A DNA stretch of 64,000 bases from Xanthocytophaga agilis (lineage in GTDB: Bacteria; Bacteroidota; Bacteroidia; Cytophagales; 172606-1): assembly GCF_030068605.1 (NCBI RefSeq), contig NZ_JASJOU010000023.1, positions 1 through 64,000 on the forward strand. Direction: 5' to 3'. Under the pieces are notes generated by a model. It searched no databases and had not been told where the DNA came from. It was given only the letters and a program-made list of their open reading frames with translations. This document shows positions 46,949 to 56,001 of this stretch, in pieces. Made by a program: the position numbers and the translations under genes. The number at the start of each line of letters is the position of its first letter. Positions within the stretch are counted from its first letter, which is position 1.

Positions 46949-47143
46949 TTAGATCTCTTCCTGAGCTCTCATTCTCTCGCGATAAGCAGCACGAATTACT
47001 TCATTTCTTCTACGAACAGAATTTTTTTCAAATGCAGTTCTTGAACGAAGTTCTTTTAGAACACCAGTTTTTTCAAATTTCTTTTTGAATCTTTTCAGCG
47101 CTTTGTCAATAGATTCGTTTTCTTTTACCTGAACAATGATCAT
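46949..47143 (-). CDS. rpsU: 30S ribosomal protein S21
   Basis: 64 residues, [20 protein letters not shown] onward, with the basic C-terminal helix [20 protein letters not shown]. Own promoter (47205-47236) and terminator. In many Bacteroidota it sits beside the Xer recombinase and hpf, as here. Confidence 0.98.
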   Translation of the reverse strand: MIIVQVKENESIDKALKRFKKKFEKTGVLKELRSRTAFEKNSVRRRNEVIRAAYRERMRAQEEI

Positions 47144-47204
47144 GATATTTTGTTTTATAAACTATATTTTAAACAGAAAACTCTTTTCCTAAAAAACGGG
47201 CTGC

Positions 47205-47236
47205 AAATCTAATTATTTACTATTAAAATCGCAAAT
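47205..47236 (-). promoter_or_regulatory. Promoter of rpsU
   Basis: Minus strand: TTTG (47233-47236), 20-base spacer, TAGATTTG (47205-47212). Matches the -33/-7 consensus, about 60 bases before the ATG. Confidence 0.75.
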
Positions 47237-47260
47237 ATATATGTTCAATATTTCACTTAG

Positions 47261-48670
47261 TTAGAATGCATTTTCCTCTCCCTGGAATATATTGGTTACA
47301 GTTTGTACGATAATTTTAATATCTAGCCACAAACTCCAGTTCTCCATATACCATGTATCATACTCCAAACGCTTACGCATAAGCTTAGGATCTGATCCGG
47401 TCTCTCCACGAAAGCCATTTACTTGAGCATGTCCAGTAATTCCCGGTGTAACAAAGTGACGAATCAGATATTTTTCAATCATCTGAGAGTATTCTTCTGT
47501 ATGTTTCAACATGTGTGGTCTTGGTCCTACTACAGACATATCTCCCATTAACACATTGAAAAACTGAGGCATCTCGTCTAAACTGGTTTTGCGTAGAAAC
47601 GCACCAACTTTGGTTATCCGTTTGTCTCCCCGTGTCGCCTGCTTGCTATTTGATTCATTGTTTACATACATGGTACGAAACTTATAGCAGTTAAACAGCT
47701 TGTTCTTACGACCTGACCGGGGTTGCTTAAAGAAGATAGGCCCCCTGGAATTTATCTTGATGGCAATACCGATTATTAAGAATAACCATGGGAACACCAA
47801 TAATATAACAGCCAGTGAAAACACAATATCAAATATCCTCTTTAATGTTCGGTTGCTCCATACTTGTAAAGGTTCCTGACGGAAGGTCATGATAGGTACA
47901 GTATCGTAAAAATCGATATTGACTTTACGCTGCATCAAACCTCTGAAATCCGGAGCTATTTTAAAATAAATAAAATGCTCATCTGCAAAATCAGCCAGAT
48001 CCTTAATTAACTCGGTATTATTCAGCGACTTGGCATAGTAGATCTCGGTAATCTGATTCTCTTTGCAATAATCCTTTAGATGTTCGAGTCTTCCTTTTAT
48101 TACCAGATTAGGTAATTCGGGCTGATCATCAAAGAATCCCATAAACTTGGTTTCTTTCCCTTTATTACCAATAATATAATGGTATAGATCGTTTCCTGCA
48201 TACCCAGCTCCTACTATTACAACCCGATTCTCATTCTCACGTAATTTTATTCCATACCTCAATATGATTGAAATAACTACCCGAAACAAAAATGTAGCCC
48301 CAAAGCTAAAGAGATATGCGGCAGAAAGGAATGCCCGTGAAAGATCGTAATACTTATCGCGAAAGCCTATAATAAAGACAAAGATAAGCAACGCATGAAA
48401 GGCAAAGGTATATACCAGTGTAGAGAAGAACTTACGCGTCTTCAATAAACTTCTGTAAATATTTACGTCACGCAGCAATACAACTCCAAGTGACGCAGGT
48501 ATCCAGGCCAACTGAAATATTCTTAGAAAATCAACATAATAGTTAGAATAATCTATAGAATAATGATGCCGCCATTGATAAGCAGACCGACAGGCCGCAT
48601 CCAGTAAAAAGAAATCAACAATTAATAAAACAAGGCCAATGAACTTAGAATAAGGGGAGTTCCTTTGCAT
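47261..48670 (-). CDS. Undecaprenyl-phosphate sugar-phosphate transferase (WcaJ-like)
   Basis: 469 residues. The first half has about four or five membrane helices and a nucleotide-binding-like CoA_binding_3 segment (RVVIVGAGYAGNDLYHYI). The C-terminal third is a bacterial sugar transferase: IFDIVFSLAVILLVFP, the GPIFFKQPRSGRKNKLFNCYKFRTMY motif and DEMPQFFNVLMGDMSVVGPRP. It links a hexose-1-phosphate to undecaprenyl phosphate and so starts exopolysaccharide synthesis. No other glycan genes adjoin it. Confidence 0.9.
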   Translation of the reverse strand: MQRNSPYSKFIGLVLLIVDFFLLDAACRSAYQWRHHYSIDYSNYYVDFLRIFQLAWIPASLGVVLLRDVNIYRSLLKTRKFFSTLVYTFAFHALLIFVFIIGFRDKYYDLSRAFLSAAYLFSFGATFLFRVVISIILRYGIKLRENENRVVIVGAGYAGNDLYHYIIGNKGKETKFMGFFDDQPELPNLVIKGRLEHLKDYCKENQITEIYYAKSLNNTELIKDLADFADEHFIYFKIAPDFRGLMQRKVNIDFYDTVPIMTFRQEPLQVWSNRTLKRIFDIVFSLAVILLVFPWLFLIIGIAIKINSRGPIFFKQPRSGRKNKLFNCYKFRTMYVNNESNSKQATRGDKRITKVGAFLRKTSLDEMPQFFNVLMGDMSVVGPRPHMLKHTEEYSQMIEKYLIRHFVTPGITGHAQVNGFRGETGSDPKLMRKRLEYDTWYMENWSLWLDIKIIVQTVTNIFQGEENAF

Positions 48671-48833
48671 AGCTAGTAATAATTTTCAATCTATATCGTT
48701 TAGTAGTATCTTAGAAAAGGAAGTAATCATTCTATGAAATAAATCAGATATCAAAGTTAGTAAATTATTTATTACCAGACATTAACACAATATTATACAA
48801 TTTCAACTTTTACTTGTTGTTTATGAAGTATTT

Positions 48834-48869
48834 ATAAAAAAAGCCGCTTGCTGTAAGCGGCTTTTTTTA
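48834..48869. terminator. Terminator of the infB operon
   Basis: AAAAAAAGCCGCTT/AAGCGGCTTTTTTT stem with 5-base loop, 18 bases after the infB stop. Symmetrical, so also ends transcription coming from the other side. Confidence 0.85.
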
Positions 48870-48886
48870 TAAAAAGAAAACTCTTA

Positions 48887-51800
48887 TTACAATGTTCGTT
48901 TAGTCTCACGGTTTTCAAAGCTTTCTATCGTATCACCAGTAAGAAGATCGTTAAAGTTTTTCACACTCAAACCACACTCATAACCGAACTTCACTTCATT
49001 AACATCATCTTTGAAACGCTTCAAAGCATCAATCTCACCTGTGTGAACAACGATACCATCCCGGATAACACGTATCTTATTATTTCTCTTAATAAGACCT
49101 TCCTGTACATAACATCCGGCAACAGTACCTATTTTTGAAATCTTAAAGACTTCTCTCACTTCGATTGTACCCATAATTACTTCTTCTACCTTCGGTGCAA
49201 GCATGCCTTCCATAGCATCTTTCACTTCATTGATAGCATCGTAGATGATAGAATACAGACGAATTTCTATTTCTTCATTTTCTGCAGCTTTACGTGCATT
49301 AACAGATGGACGTACCTGGAAACCAACGATTACAGCATCTGAAGCTGAAGCCAGCATAACGTCGGCCTCAGAAATTTGTCCAACACCTTTATGGATAATA
49401 CGTACCTGAACTTCATCTGTAGACAATCGTAGTAAAGAGTCAGCCAAAGCTTCCACAGAGCCATCCACGTCGCCTTTTACAATCAGGTTTAATTCACGGA
49501 ACGAATCAAGTGCCAGACGACGACCTATTTCATCCAGGGTAATGTGGCGACGCGTCCGTATACTTTGCTCTCGTAAAATCTGCTCACGTTTGTTTGCAAT
49601 CTCACGTGCATCACGTTCAGACTCCATCACATTAAATTTCTCACCGGCCTGTGGTGCACCATCCAAACCTAATATCTGTACAGGAGTAGATGGACCAACT
49701 TCTTTCACACGTGCGCCCTTGTGATTAAGCATCGCTTTTATACGACCGTAGTGTGCACCTGCCAATAAGATATCTCCAATTTTCAATGTTCCGGCCTGTA
49801 CCATTACTGTAGCAACATATCCACGGCCTTTATCCAGTGCAGCTTCAATTACAGATCCCACAGCTTTCTTCTTCGGATTAGCTTTCAGATCAAGAAGTTC
49901 TGCTTCCAACAGCACTTTTTCCAACAGCTCGTCAATACCTTTTCCACTTTTGGCAGAGATTTCCTGGCTTTGGTATTTACCACCCCATTCTTCTACCAGA
50001 ACATTTTCTTTTGCCAGTTCTTCTCTGATTTTCTCAGGATTAGCATTAGGCTTATCAATCTTATTAATAGCAATTACAATAGGAACTCCGGCAGACTGCG
50101 CGTGGTTAATAGCCTCTTTGGTTTGAGGCATCACATTATCGTCAGCTGCTACTACAATAATAACAACGTCTGTGATTTTTGCACCACGGGCACGCATAGC
50201 GGTAAATGCCTCGTGACCAGGTGTATCCAGAAACGTAATTTTCTTACCAGAATCTGTAATTACATCGTATGCTCCAATGTGCTGTGTAATACCTCCAGCT
50301 TCACCAGCAGCTACTTTAGCCTTCCGAATATAATCCAGCAATGAGGTTTTACCGTGGTCAACGTGACCCATAATTGTAACAATAGGAGCACGTGGCTTAA
50401 GATCTTCTTCTACATCCTCCTCATTACTAATCAGATTCCCTTCAATCTCCTCCTCTGCTGAGATAAACTTAACATCATAGTTAAATTCATCTGCAATAAT
50501 AGTGATAGCCTCAGCATCCAGACGTTGGTTAATAGAAACGAACATACCCAGATTCAAACAAACTGAGATTACATCGTTTACAGAAACATTCATCAGAGAG
50601 GCCATATCATTTACAGACACAAACTCTGTTACACGAAGGATGTTTGTTTCTTCTACTTCCCCAATTACCTCCTCGCGATTATCTCGGGAGCGAGTCTTTC
50701 CTTTACCACGAATCGCATTACGGCCACCCATTTTGGCTAAGGTTGCCTTTAGCTGGTCCTGAACCTCACGATCGGATACTTCTTCCCGCTTGTTTTTGTT
50801 CCGCTTATTACCTTGCTGTCTGTTATTATTGTTATTGCTGTTGTTATTATTACTATTATTGTTGTTATTGTTACCAACAGGTTTGTTCTTTGATTGTCCT
50901 GTATTCGTGTTGGTATTGGTATTATTGTTTGTATTGGCATTCGTATTCGAAGGCTGGCCTTTTGGCTTTCCTGCTTCTGTAGTGTTATTAGTATTATTCT
51001 CTGGTTGGCCTGATTTTAACCGTTTACGCTTACGTTTCTTCTTTTTCTTATCATCATCATTCGCAGCATTAGCCGGGTTATTGTTACCAGCAGGTCCACC
51101 TTTTTTACGTTTATCTTTATCTAAAGGCAACTCTATTTTTCCCAAAACAGATAACCCTCTCAATGTTTCTCCTCTTGCCTTTACCAATTCAACCCTTTCT
51201 TCTGGTTGAGTTGCTTCTACAGGATTACTCTTAGGCTGAGGAGGTATCGATTTCTCAATAGGTTTTTCCGTTTTTGTTTCAACTTTAGGCAATGGAGTTT
51301 CTTTAGGTTTTTGTTGCTGAGGAACTTCTTGCGCCACTACTACAGGCGGAGTTACAACAGGTTGTTCAACTTCTTTTACAGGTTCTTCTACCTTCTCTAC
51401 CTTAACAGGCTCTACATTCTGAACTACTGGCTCCACTTCTTTTACTTCAGGTGCCTTCTCCACTGGAGGTTGTTGCACAGGTGTTTCTATAACTTTCTCC
51501 TCTACAGGAGGTTTTACTTCTTCTATTTTTTCAACCACGGGTTCAACTACTGGTTGAGGTTGTGGCTGAACTTTTGGAGGAATAGGATTTCCTTTCTTGT
51601 CCAGCTCTATTTTTCCTAATATCTTCACTCCAGGTAAAGTGATACGCCCTGTTTCTGAACGAACAGCAGAAGGTTCCTGAACACCAGGCGTTTCTTTAAT
51701 AACAGGTGTCTCTTTCTCAGAAATATGAGGTGGAATAAAAAACTCTTCTTCTTCCGTCTTGTCACGACGCTCTGGCCGATTAGCATCTACAACCAGATTC

Positions 51801-52024
51801 TCATTATGTTTCTTACCAATAGTAAGTTCAGAAGCTTCTTTTTTCTCTAAAGCTGATCCTTTGAATTCTTTTGCCAGTATTTCAAATTGCTCAGAAGTAA
51901 TTTTTGCATTCGGTGAATTTTCTACTTTAAAGCCACGCTGCCCCAGCACATCCAGTATAGTGGAAGTCCCTACGTTGAGTTGTCTGGCAACCTGACTTAA
52001 TCGCATCATTTTTTCTTCTCCCAT
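48887..52024 (-). CDS. infB: Translation initiation factor IF-2
   Basis: 1045 residues, longer than the usual 870-900. Residues 1-55 are the IF2_N helical domain. Residues about 90-330 are low-complexity (Glu, Pro, Val, Lys). Residues about 340-420 are a basic, Asn/Thr/Lys-rich linker holding three runs of consecutive Asn (residues 383-401). The G domain starts with GHVDHGKTS (K559), [12 protein letters not shown] and NKID, followed by EF-Tu-like domains II and C1/C2. It brings fMet-tRNA to the 30S P site. The core is normal; only the linker is odd. Confidence 0.98.
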   Translation of the reverse strand: MGEEKMMRLSQVARQLNVGTSTILDVLGQRGFKVENSPNAKITSEQFEILAKEFKGSALEKKEASELTIGKKHNENLVVDANRPERRDKTEEEEFFIPPHISEKETPVIKETPGVQEPSAVRSETGRITLPGVKILGKIELDKKGNPIPPKVQPQPQPVVEPVVEKIEEVKPPVEEKVIETPVQQPPVEKAPEVKEVEPVVQNVEPVKVEKVEEPVKEVEQPVVTPPVVVAQEVPQQQKPKETPLPKVETKTEKPIEKSIPPQPKSNPVEATQPEERVELVKARGETLRGLSVLGKIELPLDKDKRKKGGPAGNNNPANAANDDDKKKKKRKRKRLKSGQPENNTNNTTEAGKPKGQPSNTNANTNNNTNTNTNTGQSKNKPVGNNNNNNSNNNNSNNNNNRQQGNKRNKNKREEVSDREVQDQLKATLAKMGGRNAIRGKGKTRSRDNREEVIGEVEETNILRVTEFVSVNDMASLMNVSVNDVISVCLNLGMFVSINQRLDAEAITIIADEFNYDVKFISAEEEIEGNLISNEEDVEEDLKPRAPIVTIMGHVDHGKTSLLDYIRKAKVAAGEAGGITQHIGAYDVITDSGKKITFLDTPGHEAFTAMRARGAKITDVVIIVVAADDNVMPQTKEAINHAQSAGVPIVIAINKIDKPNANPEKIREELAKENVLVEEWGGKYQSQEISAKSGKGIDELLEKVLLEAELLDLKANPKKKAVGSVIEAALDKGRGYVATVMVQAGTLKIGDILLAGAHYGRIKAMLNHKGARVKEVGPSTPVQILGLDGAPQAGEKFNVMESERDAREIANKREQILREQSIRTRRHITLDEIGRRLALDSFRELNLIVKGDVDGSVEALADSLLRLSTDEVQVRIIHKGVGQISEADVMLASASDAVIVGFQVRPSVNARKAAENEEIEIRLYSIIYDAINEVKDAMEGMLAPKVEEVIMGTIEVREVFKISKIGTVAGCYVQEGLIKRNNKIRVIRDGIVVHTGEIDALKRFKDDVNEVKFGYECGLSVKNFNDLLTGDTIESFENRETKRTL

Positions 52025-52349
52025 GAGTTATGAATAAATGTCTTTTCTTGTTTTAAGGTAATGTGAATAAAAATGAATGTTACAATGACCGCGTATCGCT
52101 GAAAAGCAGAAGATTTCACTCTGCCTCTCCTAACAAAATACTATCCCTGAACGCATAAAAACTGGGCAACTTTACTGGTTAAGAAACAAAAATCAGAAAT
52201 ACCCTCTGAATTATGAAAACGCCTCCTTGCCAAAGAGGAGAATAATGAACGGATATTTTATTTATTATTCAGATGATTACACTAGAGGACGACTTTCATC
52301 TTGAAAAGATACTATATTTTTCCCTCATTGCAATCAATTATTTCTATTA
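52025..52349. other. Gap between nusA and infB, no gene seen
   Basis: 325 bases inside an otherwise tightly packed operon (minus strand). No ORF; a small CTCCTT/AAGGAG-like hairpin is near 52222-52245. It may hold an extra promoter or leader for infB, but no consensus pair was found. Confidence 0.5.
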
Positions 52350-53606
52350 TTAGCTTTCTTCCTCAAATTCCTGTCTCAATATCTGAAGTACATCGTCAAT
52401 TGTTTCTTCTTCCAGATCTGTTCTCCGAATCAAGTCTTCTTTGCTCAGAGCTAGCACGCTACGGGCTGTATCCAAACCTACACGACGAAGTTCGTCAATA
52501 ATCCAACGTTCAATTTCGTCATCAAACTCCTGAAGATCAATATCTTCATCTCCCTCTTCATCTGTATCTCGATATACATCTATTTCCATGCCTACCAGTT
52601 TACCAGCCAGTCGGATGTTTTGCCCACTTTTACCAATTGCCAGAGAAACCTGGTCCGGACGCATATAGACAGCAACACGGCCTTCTTCTTCATCAATGGT
52701 AATACGACTGATTTTTGCTGGACTTAGAGCACGGGAAATATATAGTTCAATGTTATCTGTGTAATTAATAACATCAATATTTTCATTGTCCAGTTCCCGA
52801 ACAATAGTATGAATACGAGATCCTTTCATTCCTACACATGCGCCAACCGGATCTATCCGATCATCAAAGCTTTCAACAGCCACTTTTGCTCTTTCTCCTG
52901 GCTCACGCACAATTTTTTTAATGGCTATAACCCCATCAAACACCTCAGGAACTTCACTTTCAAATAATCTTTCTAAGAATACAGGAGAAGTACGAGACAG
53001 AATAATCTTAGGAGTGCCATTCACCATTTCAACACGGTGTACAATAGCTTTTACAGAATCCCCTTTCCGAAACCGGTCTTTGGGAATCTGTTCTGTACGA
53101 GGCAAGGCTAGTTCATGACCTTCTGCATCTAGCAGAATAATTTCTTTGCCTAATATCTGGTATACTTCTGCAACAATTATTTCGCCAACAAGTTCCTTAT
53201 ATTTCTGAAAAAGTAAATCTTTTTCCAGATCCTTTACTTTTTGGATTAGTGTCTGGCGTGCTGTTTGTACTACACGACGTCCGAAATCTTCCAACTTAAT
53301 AGACTCAGCTACTTCCTCATCCACCTCAAAATCAGGCTCTATCTTCCGGGCATCTGACAGTGATATTTTATCATGATCCCAGATATCTTCTGAGTTATCA
53401 TCTACAATTTTGCGAAAACGCCAGATCTCCAAATCACCATTGTCTGCATTTATAATGATATCAAAGTTCTCATCGGCGCCATATCTCTTGCGGATCATTG
53501 TCCGAAAAACATCTTCCAGAATGCGGATCATTGTCGGACGGTCAATGTTTTTGAGTCTCGCAAACTCCGCAAATGACTCAATCAGTTCTTTACTTTCTTT
53601 GCTCAT
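52350..53606 (-). CDS. nusA: Transcription termination/antitermination factor NusA
   Basis: 418 residues with the NusA N-domain (1-130), an S1 domain (KGDSVKAIVHRVE) and two KH domains (including GACVGMKGSRIHTIVREL and AIGKSGQNIRLA). An acidic C-terminus with a helix-hairpin-helix-like LRRVGLDTARSVLALSKED ends it. It binds RNA polymerase and nascent RNA. Middle gene of rimP-nusA-infB. Confidence 0.97.
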   Translation of the reverse strand: MSKESKELIESFAEFARLKNIDRPTMIRILEDVFRTMIRKRYGADENFDIIINADNGDLEIWRFRKIVDDNSEDIWDHDKISLSDARKIEPDFEVDEEVAESIKLEDFGRRVVQTARQTLIQKVKDLEKDLLFQKYKELVGEIIVAEVYQILGKEIILLDAEGHELALPRTEQIPKDRFRKGDSVKAIVHRVEMVNGTPKIILSRTSPVFLERLFESEVPEVFDGVIAIKKIVREPGERAKVAVESFDDRIDPVGACVGMKGSRIHTIVRELDNENIDVINYTDNIELYISRALSPAKISRITIDEEEGRVAVYMRPDQVSLAIGKSGQNIRLAGKLVGMEIDVYRDTDEEGDEDIDLQEFDDEIERWIIDELRRVGLDTARSVLALSKEDLIRRTDLEEETIDDVLQILRQEFEEES

Positions 53607-53656
53607 TGTATGTTAGTCTTGGGTCATGAATCTTGGATGTATAATACAATCTCTTT

Positions 53657-54133
53657 CTATTTGAAAGATACCAGCACAAATGCTTTATCAATATCCAGAA
53701 TGGCAACTGTTGCCGTGACAAGTTCTTTTTTCTTTTTATTAGCTTTATTTACAATTTCTTCCTGAAAAGTAATATTCTCATTATCAACAGCCTCTAACTT
53801 TCCTTCTCTTGTAACTCCATCCTTAAGGTGAATACGCACCTGACGTCCTATATGTTTGGGATACTGACGCACTAATTTTAATGGCTGATCAATACCTGGT
53901 GAAGAAACTTCCAATACATATCCTTTAGGAAATAATCCCTCTTCTTCTATTCTCTTGTCAACATCACGACTTATATCTGCACAGGTATCAATTCCTATTC
54001 CATTGTCTCCATCTAATGTAATTGTTACTTTAGGAGTAGTTCTTGAACCACTTACATAAACATCAACAACAAAGTAAGGAGATTCGCTTAGTTGTGTTTC
54101 TACTAATTGGCGTATGTGTTCCTGGTCTTTCAT
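53657..54133 (-). CDS. rimP: Ribosome maturation factor RimP
   Basis: 158 residues. The RimP N-domain contains VTITLDGDNGIGIDTCADISR and YVLEVSSPGIDQPLK; an SH3-like C-domain follows. It acts in 30S assembly. First gene of rimP-nusA-infB. The promoter (54224-54255) and a stable leader hairpin (54180-54213) lie upstream. Confidence 0.96.
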   Translation of the reverse strand: MKDQEHIRQLVETQLSESPYFVVDVYVSGSRTTPKVTITLDGDNGIGIDTCADISRDVDKRIEEEGLFPKGYVLEVSSPGIDQPLKLVRQYPKHIGRQVRIHLKDGVTREGKLEAVDNENITFQEEIVNKANKKKKELVTATVAILDIDKAFVLVSFK

Positions 54134-54179
54134 GCCCTTTGATCTGGTACTGGCTATATTTATAGCTTATCATTCCACG

Positions 54180-54213
54180 AAGCAAAAGAGGGGACACATG
54201 CCCCCTCTTGCTT
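54180..54213 (-). promoter_or_regulatory. Stable 5'-leader hairpin of the rimP operon
   Basis: On the minus strand AAGCAAGAGGGG pairs with CCCCTCTTTTGCTT (two-base bulge) around an 8-base loop. No T-run follows, so it is not a simple terminator. It would form within the first bases of the transcript predicted from 54224-54255. Possible roles are 5' mRNA protection or a factor-binding leader. Confidence 0.5.
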
Positions 54214-54223
54214 AATATTTCTG

Positions 54224-54255
54224 CAAATATAAACTAAATATTAGCTATTAGCAAA
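54224..54255 (-). promoter_or_regulatory. Promoter of rimP-nusA-infB
   Basis: Minus strand: TTTG (54252-54255), 20-base spacer, TATATTTG (54224-54231). Perfect -33/-7 match, 91 bases before the rimP ATG. Confidence 0.75.
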
Positions 54256-54455
54256 TATTTTCTATACAATACATGGAAAATAACATTCCAATAATAACTT
54301 AACACATTATTAGTCAATATCCATACTGGTAAAAGTAACGAAAATATAAGCATTAACATACCTTGTGGAAGTAATCACTAGTATTACACTGCATAAACAC
54401 CAGATCATATACTACTACACTTTGCTTATTACCAATTGCTCTTCCTATTCTACCT

Positions 54456-54905
54456 TTACCCTTCAGCAGCAAAGGAAACCCGCTTCACCTGCCATCCCTT
54501 TCGGGTTTTGGTCATGTAAAAGGCTACTGACAATAGTTCATCTTCACTATCTCCATACACGCAATAATACAGGCCCTTTTCGGTATCTGAAGCATTATGA
54601 CATTCTGTTAATTTCCGTTGTTTACGAAAAATAGTCCCCATCAACTTATCAACGGACTCTTCATTTGCTACTTGTAAAGCCTTGGTTCTGTTTTTGGTGC
54701 GCCATGCCTCAAAAAGCGCTTTGGCAGCAGCCTGTGGTGTGGCATACGTTATCTGGGCTTTTACAGGTAACGCACACAAAATCAACAGACTACATACGAC
54801 TATCTGCCAACGCAGATTGTGTATCCATAAAACACACATAACTTGACAGAATCTAACCAATTCCTTTGGCGTTCTCATACAGCCTAGAAAATTAAAAGAA
54901 TTCAT
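54456..54905 (-). CDS. Secreted or membrane-anchored hypothetical protein
   Basis: 149 residues, no recognised family. The ATG at 54905 is preceded by AGGAGG (54913-54920 on the complement), which supports this start over the inner ATG at 54839. A hydrophobic stretch WQIVVCSLLILCALPVKAQ (about 33-51) looks like a signal peptide with a long n-region. The remaining about 95 residues have two cysteines (C102, C115) and an alpha/beta pattern, with VAFYMTKTRKGWQVKRV at the end, reminiscent of the NTF2-like DUF4878 fold, though this is only a resemblance. The upstream gene ends 20 bases earlier, so the two are likely co-transcribed. Confidence 0.6.
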   Translation of the reverse strand: MNSFNFLGCMRTPKELVRFCQVMCVLWIHNLRWQIVVCSLLILCALPVKAQITYATPQAAAKALFEAWRTKNRTKALQVANEESVDKLMGTIFRKQRKLTECHNASDTEKGLYYCVYGDSEDELLSVAFYMTKTRKGWQVKRVSFAAEG

Positions 54906-54925
54906 AGCATATCCCTCCTCTACTC

Positions 54926-55492
54926 TTATTTAGCTGTGTAAGTAATCTCATTGGTTACAGGGGCAAATTTTCCACTGATATAACCATCAATTCCTTGAAA
55001 TCTCAGACGAAGTGTAGTTTCGGTAAGTTCCAGGACTTCAGCATCACTTCCCAACAAAAAACCTATCATAGCATTGCTGTTATCTTCTTTCATAACAGGT
55101 AGCCCACTCAAAGTCAGTTTCTTACCATCAGAACTGATCTGCCAGTGCAGATCAGGTACAGTAGGCATTGACTTTACACACAATTTTGTTCCTTCAGAGT
55201 AAGAAGCGTTCAGATCACTGCTTAAAATAAGTTCATTATCTGCATAACACGAACCTGACTCTACAGGAATTTTGTAACCAGATCGATTGATAGCTGTTAC
55301 AACCCAACGTTTACGTCCGGTTCCGGATAACTTCTGAAAGGCAGGATTCACTCTAAGCTTGGGATCTATCTTCAGATTGGCATTAGCTGAAGGTTGAATT
55401 TTAGTAGCAGTTCCAGATGTTGGAGTCTGTGCGTATAGCACACCTGATAAAACTGAAACGAGGATAAGTAGTAAGAAGTGTCTGGTGTTCAT
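54926..55492 (-). CDS. Secreted hypothetical protein
   Basis: 188 residues with a signal peptide ending near LYAQ (residue 22). The mature part is beta-rich and contains two cysteines (C82, C104), consistent with a periplasmic protein. No family recognised. Transcribed together with the gene at 54456, whose start follows after 20 bases. Confidence 0.6.
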   Translation of the reverse strand: MNTRHFLLLILVSVLSGVLYAQTPTSGTATKIQPSANANLKIDPKLRVNPAFQKLSGTGRKRWVVTAINRSGYKIPVESGSCYADNELILSSDLNASYSEGTKLCVKSMPTVPDLHWQISSDGKKLTLSGLPVMKEDNSNAMIGFLLGSDAEVLELTETTLRLRFQGIDGYISGKFAPVTNEITYTAK

Positions 55493-56001
55493 GGTTATAT
55501 CTTGTAGGTACTACAATTTGATAAAGGCAGGTTAGCCTGAGATGTATACAAATGTAGAGACCGACGCCTGTCTTACTCAAGACATGAACATGTGTGTTTT
55601 CAGAGTATACGGCTCTTTCCTACTAAGTTTGTCCATTGTCAAGAACTTATATATACCTCACGCCCTGTCACTCTTTTTTGCTTGCTCAAAAGAGGCGCAT
55701 CAAATGAGAGTTTGGTGAGCTAGTCTATGAATTTGTAAAAAACACTCCTTTATCCACTTCATTCCCTTATTGTCCTTCTGAAAGAATCTTTTGGCAAGAC
55801 CGGCGGCTTATGGGTTTGGAAAGTATTTTTTTCTTTCAGAAACCGAACGCGACTCTATTTGTCACACGTGTCCCGCCGTAGCGGGAAGTTTCTTTCAGAA
55901 GGGCAGGAAGGAGATGGTTCTTTGAGAAGAACAGAAAAGGGATTTGTGTGTCTAAGAGGTGCTTTTCCTTTTATTTACAGGCTTCTTTGTGAGGCCCATA
56001 A
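55493..56001. other. Intergenic region with inverted repeats
   Basis: About 500 bases with no convincing ORF. A 13-base repeat CCTTCTGAAAGAA (55774-55786) has its exact reverse complement at 55890-55902 and a partial copy near 55831. A small palindrome TCCCGCCGTAGCGGGA lies at 55871-55886. Confidence 0.55.

Noticed and set aside
50790-51209. Plus-strand frame rich in Leu opposite infB
   Set aside because: It is the antisense reading of the Asn-rich IF-2 linker; the Leu run is a by-product of the codon pattern.
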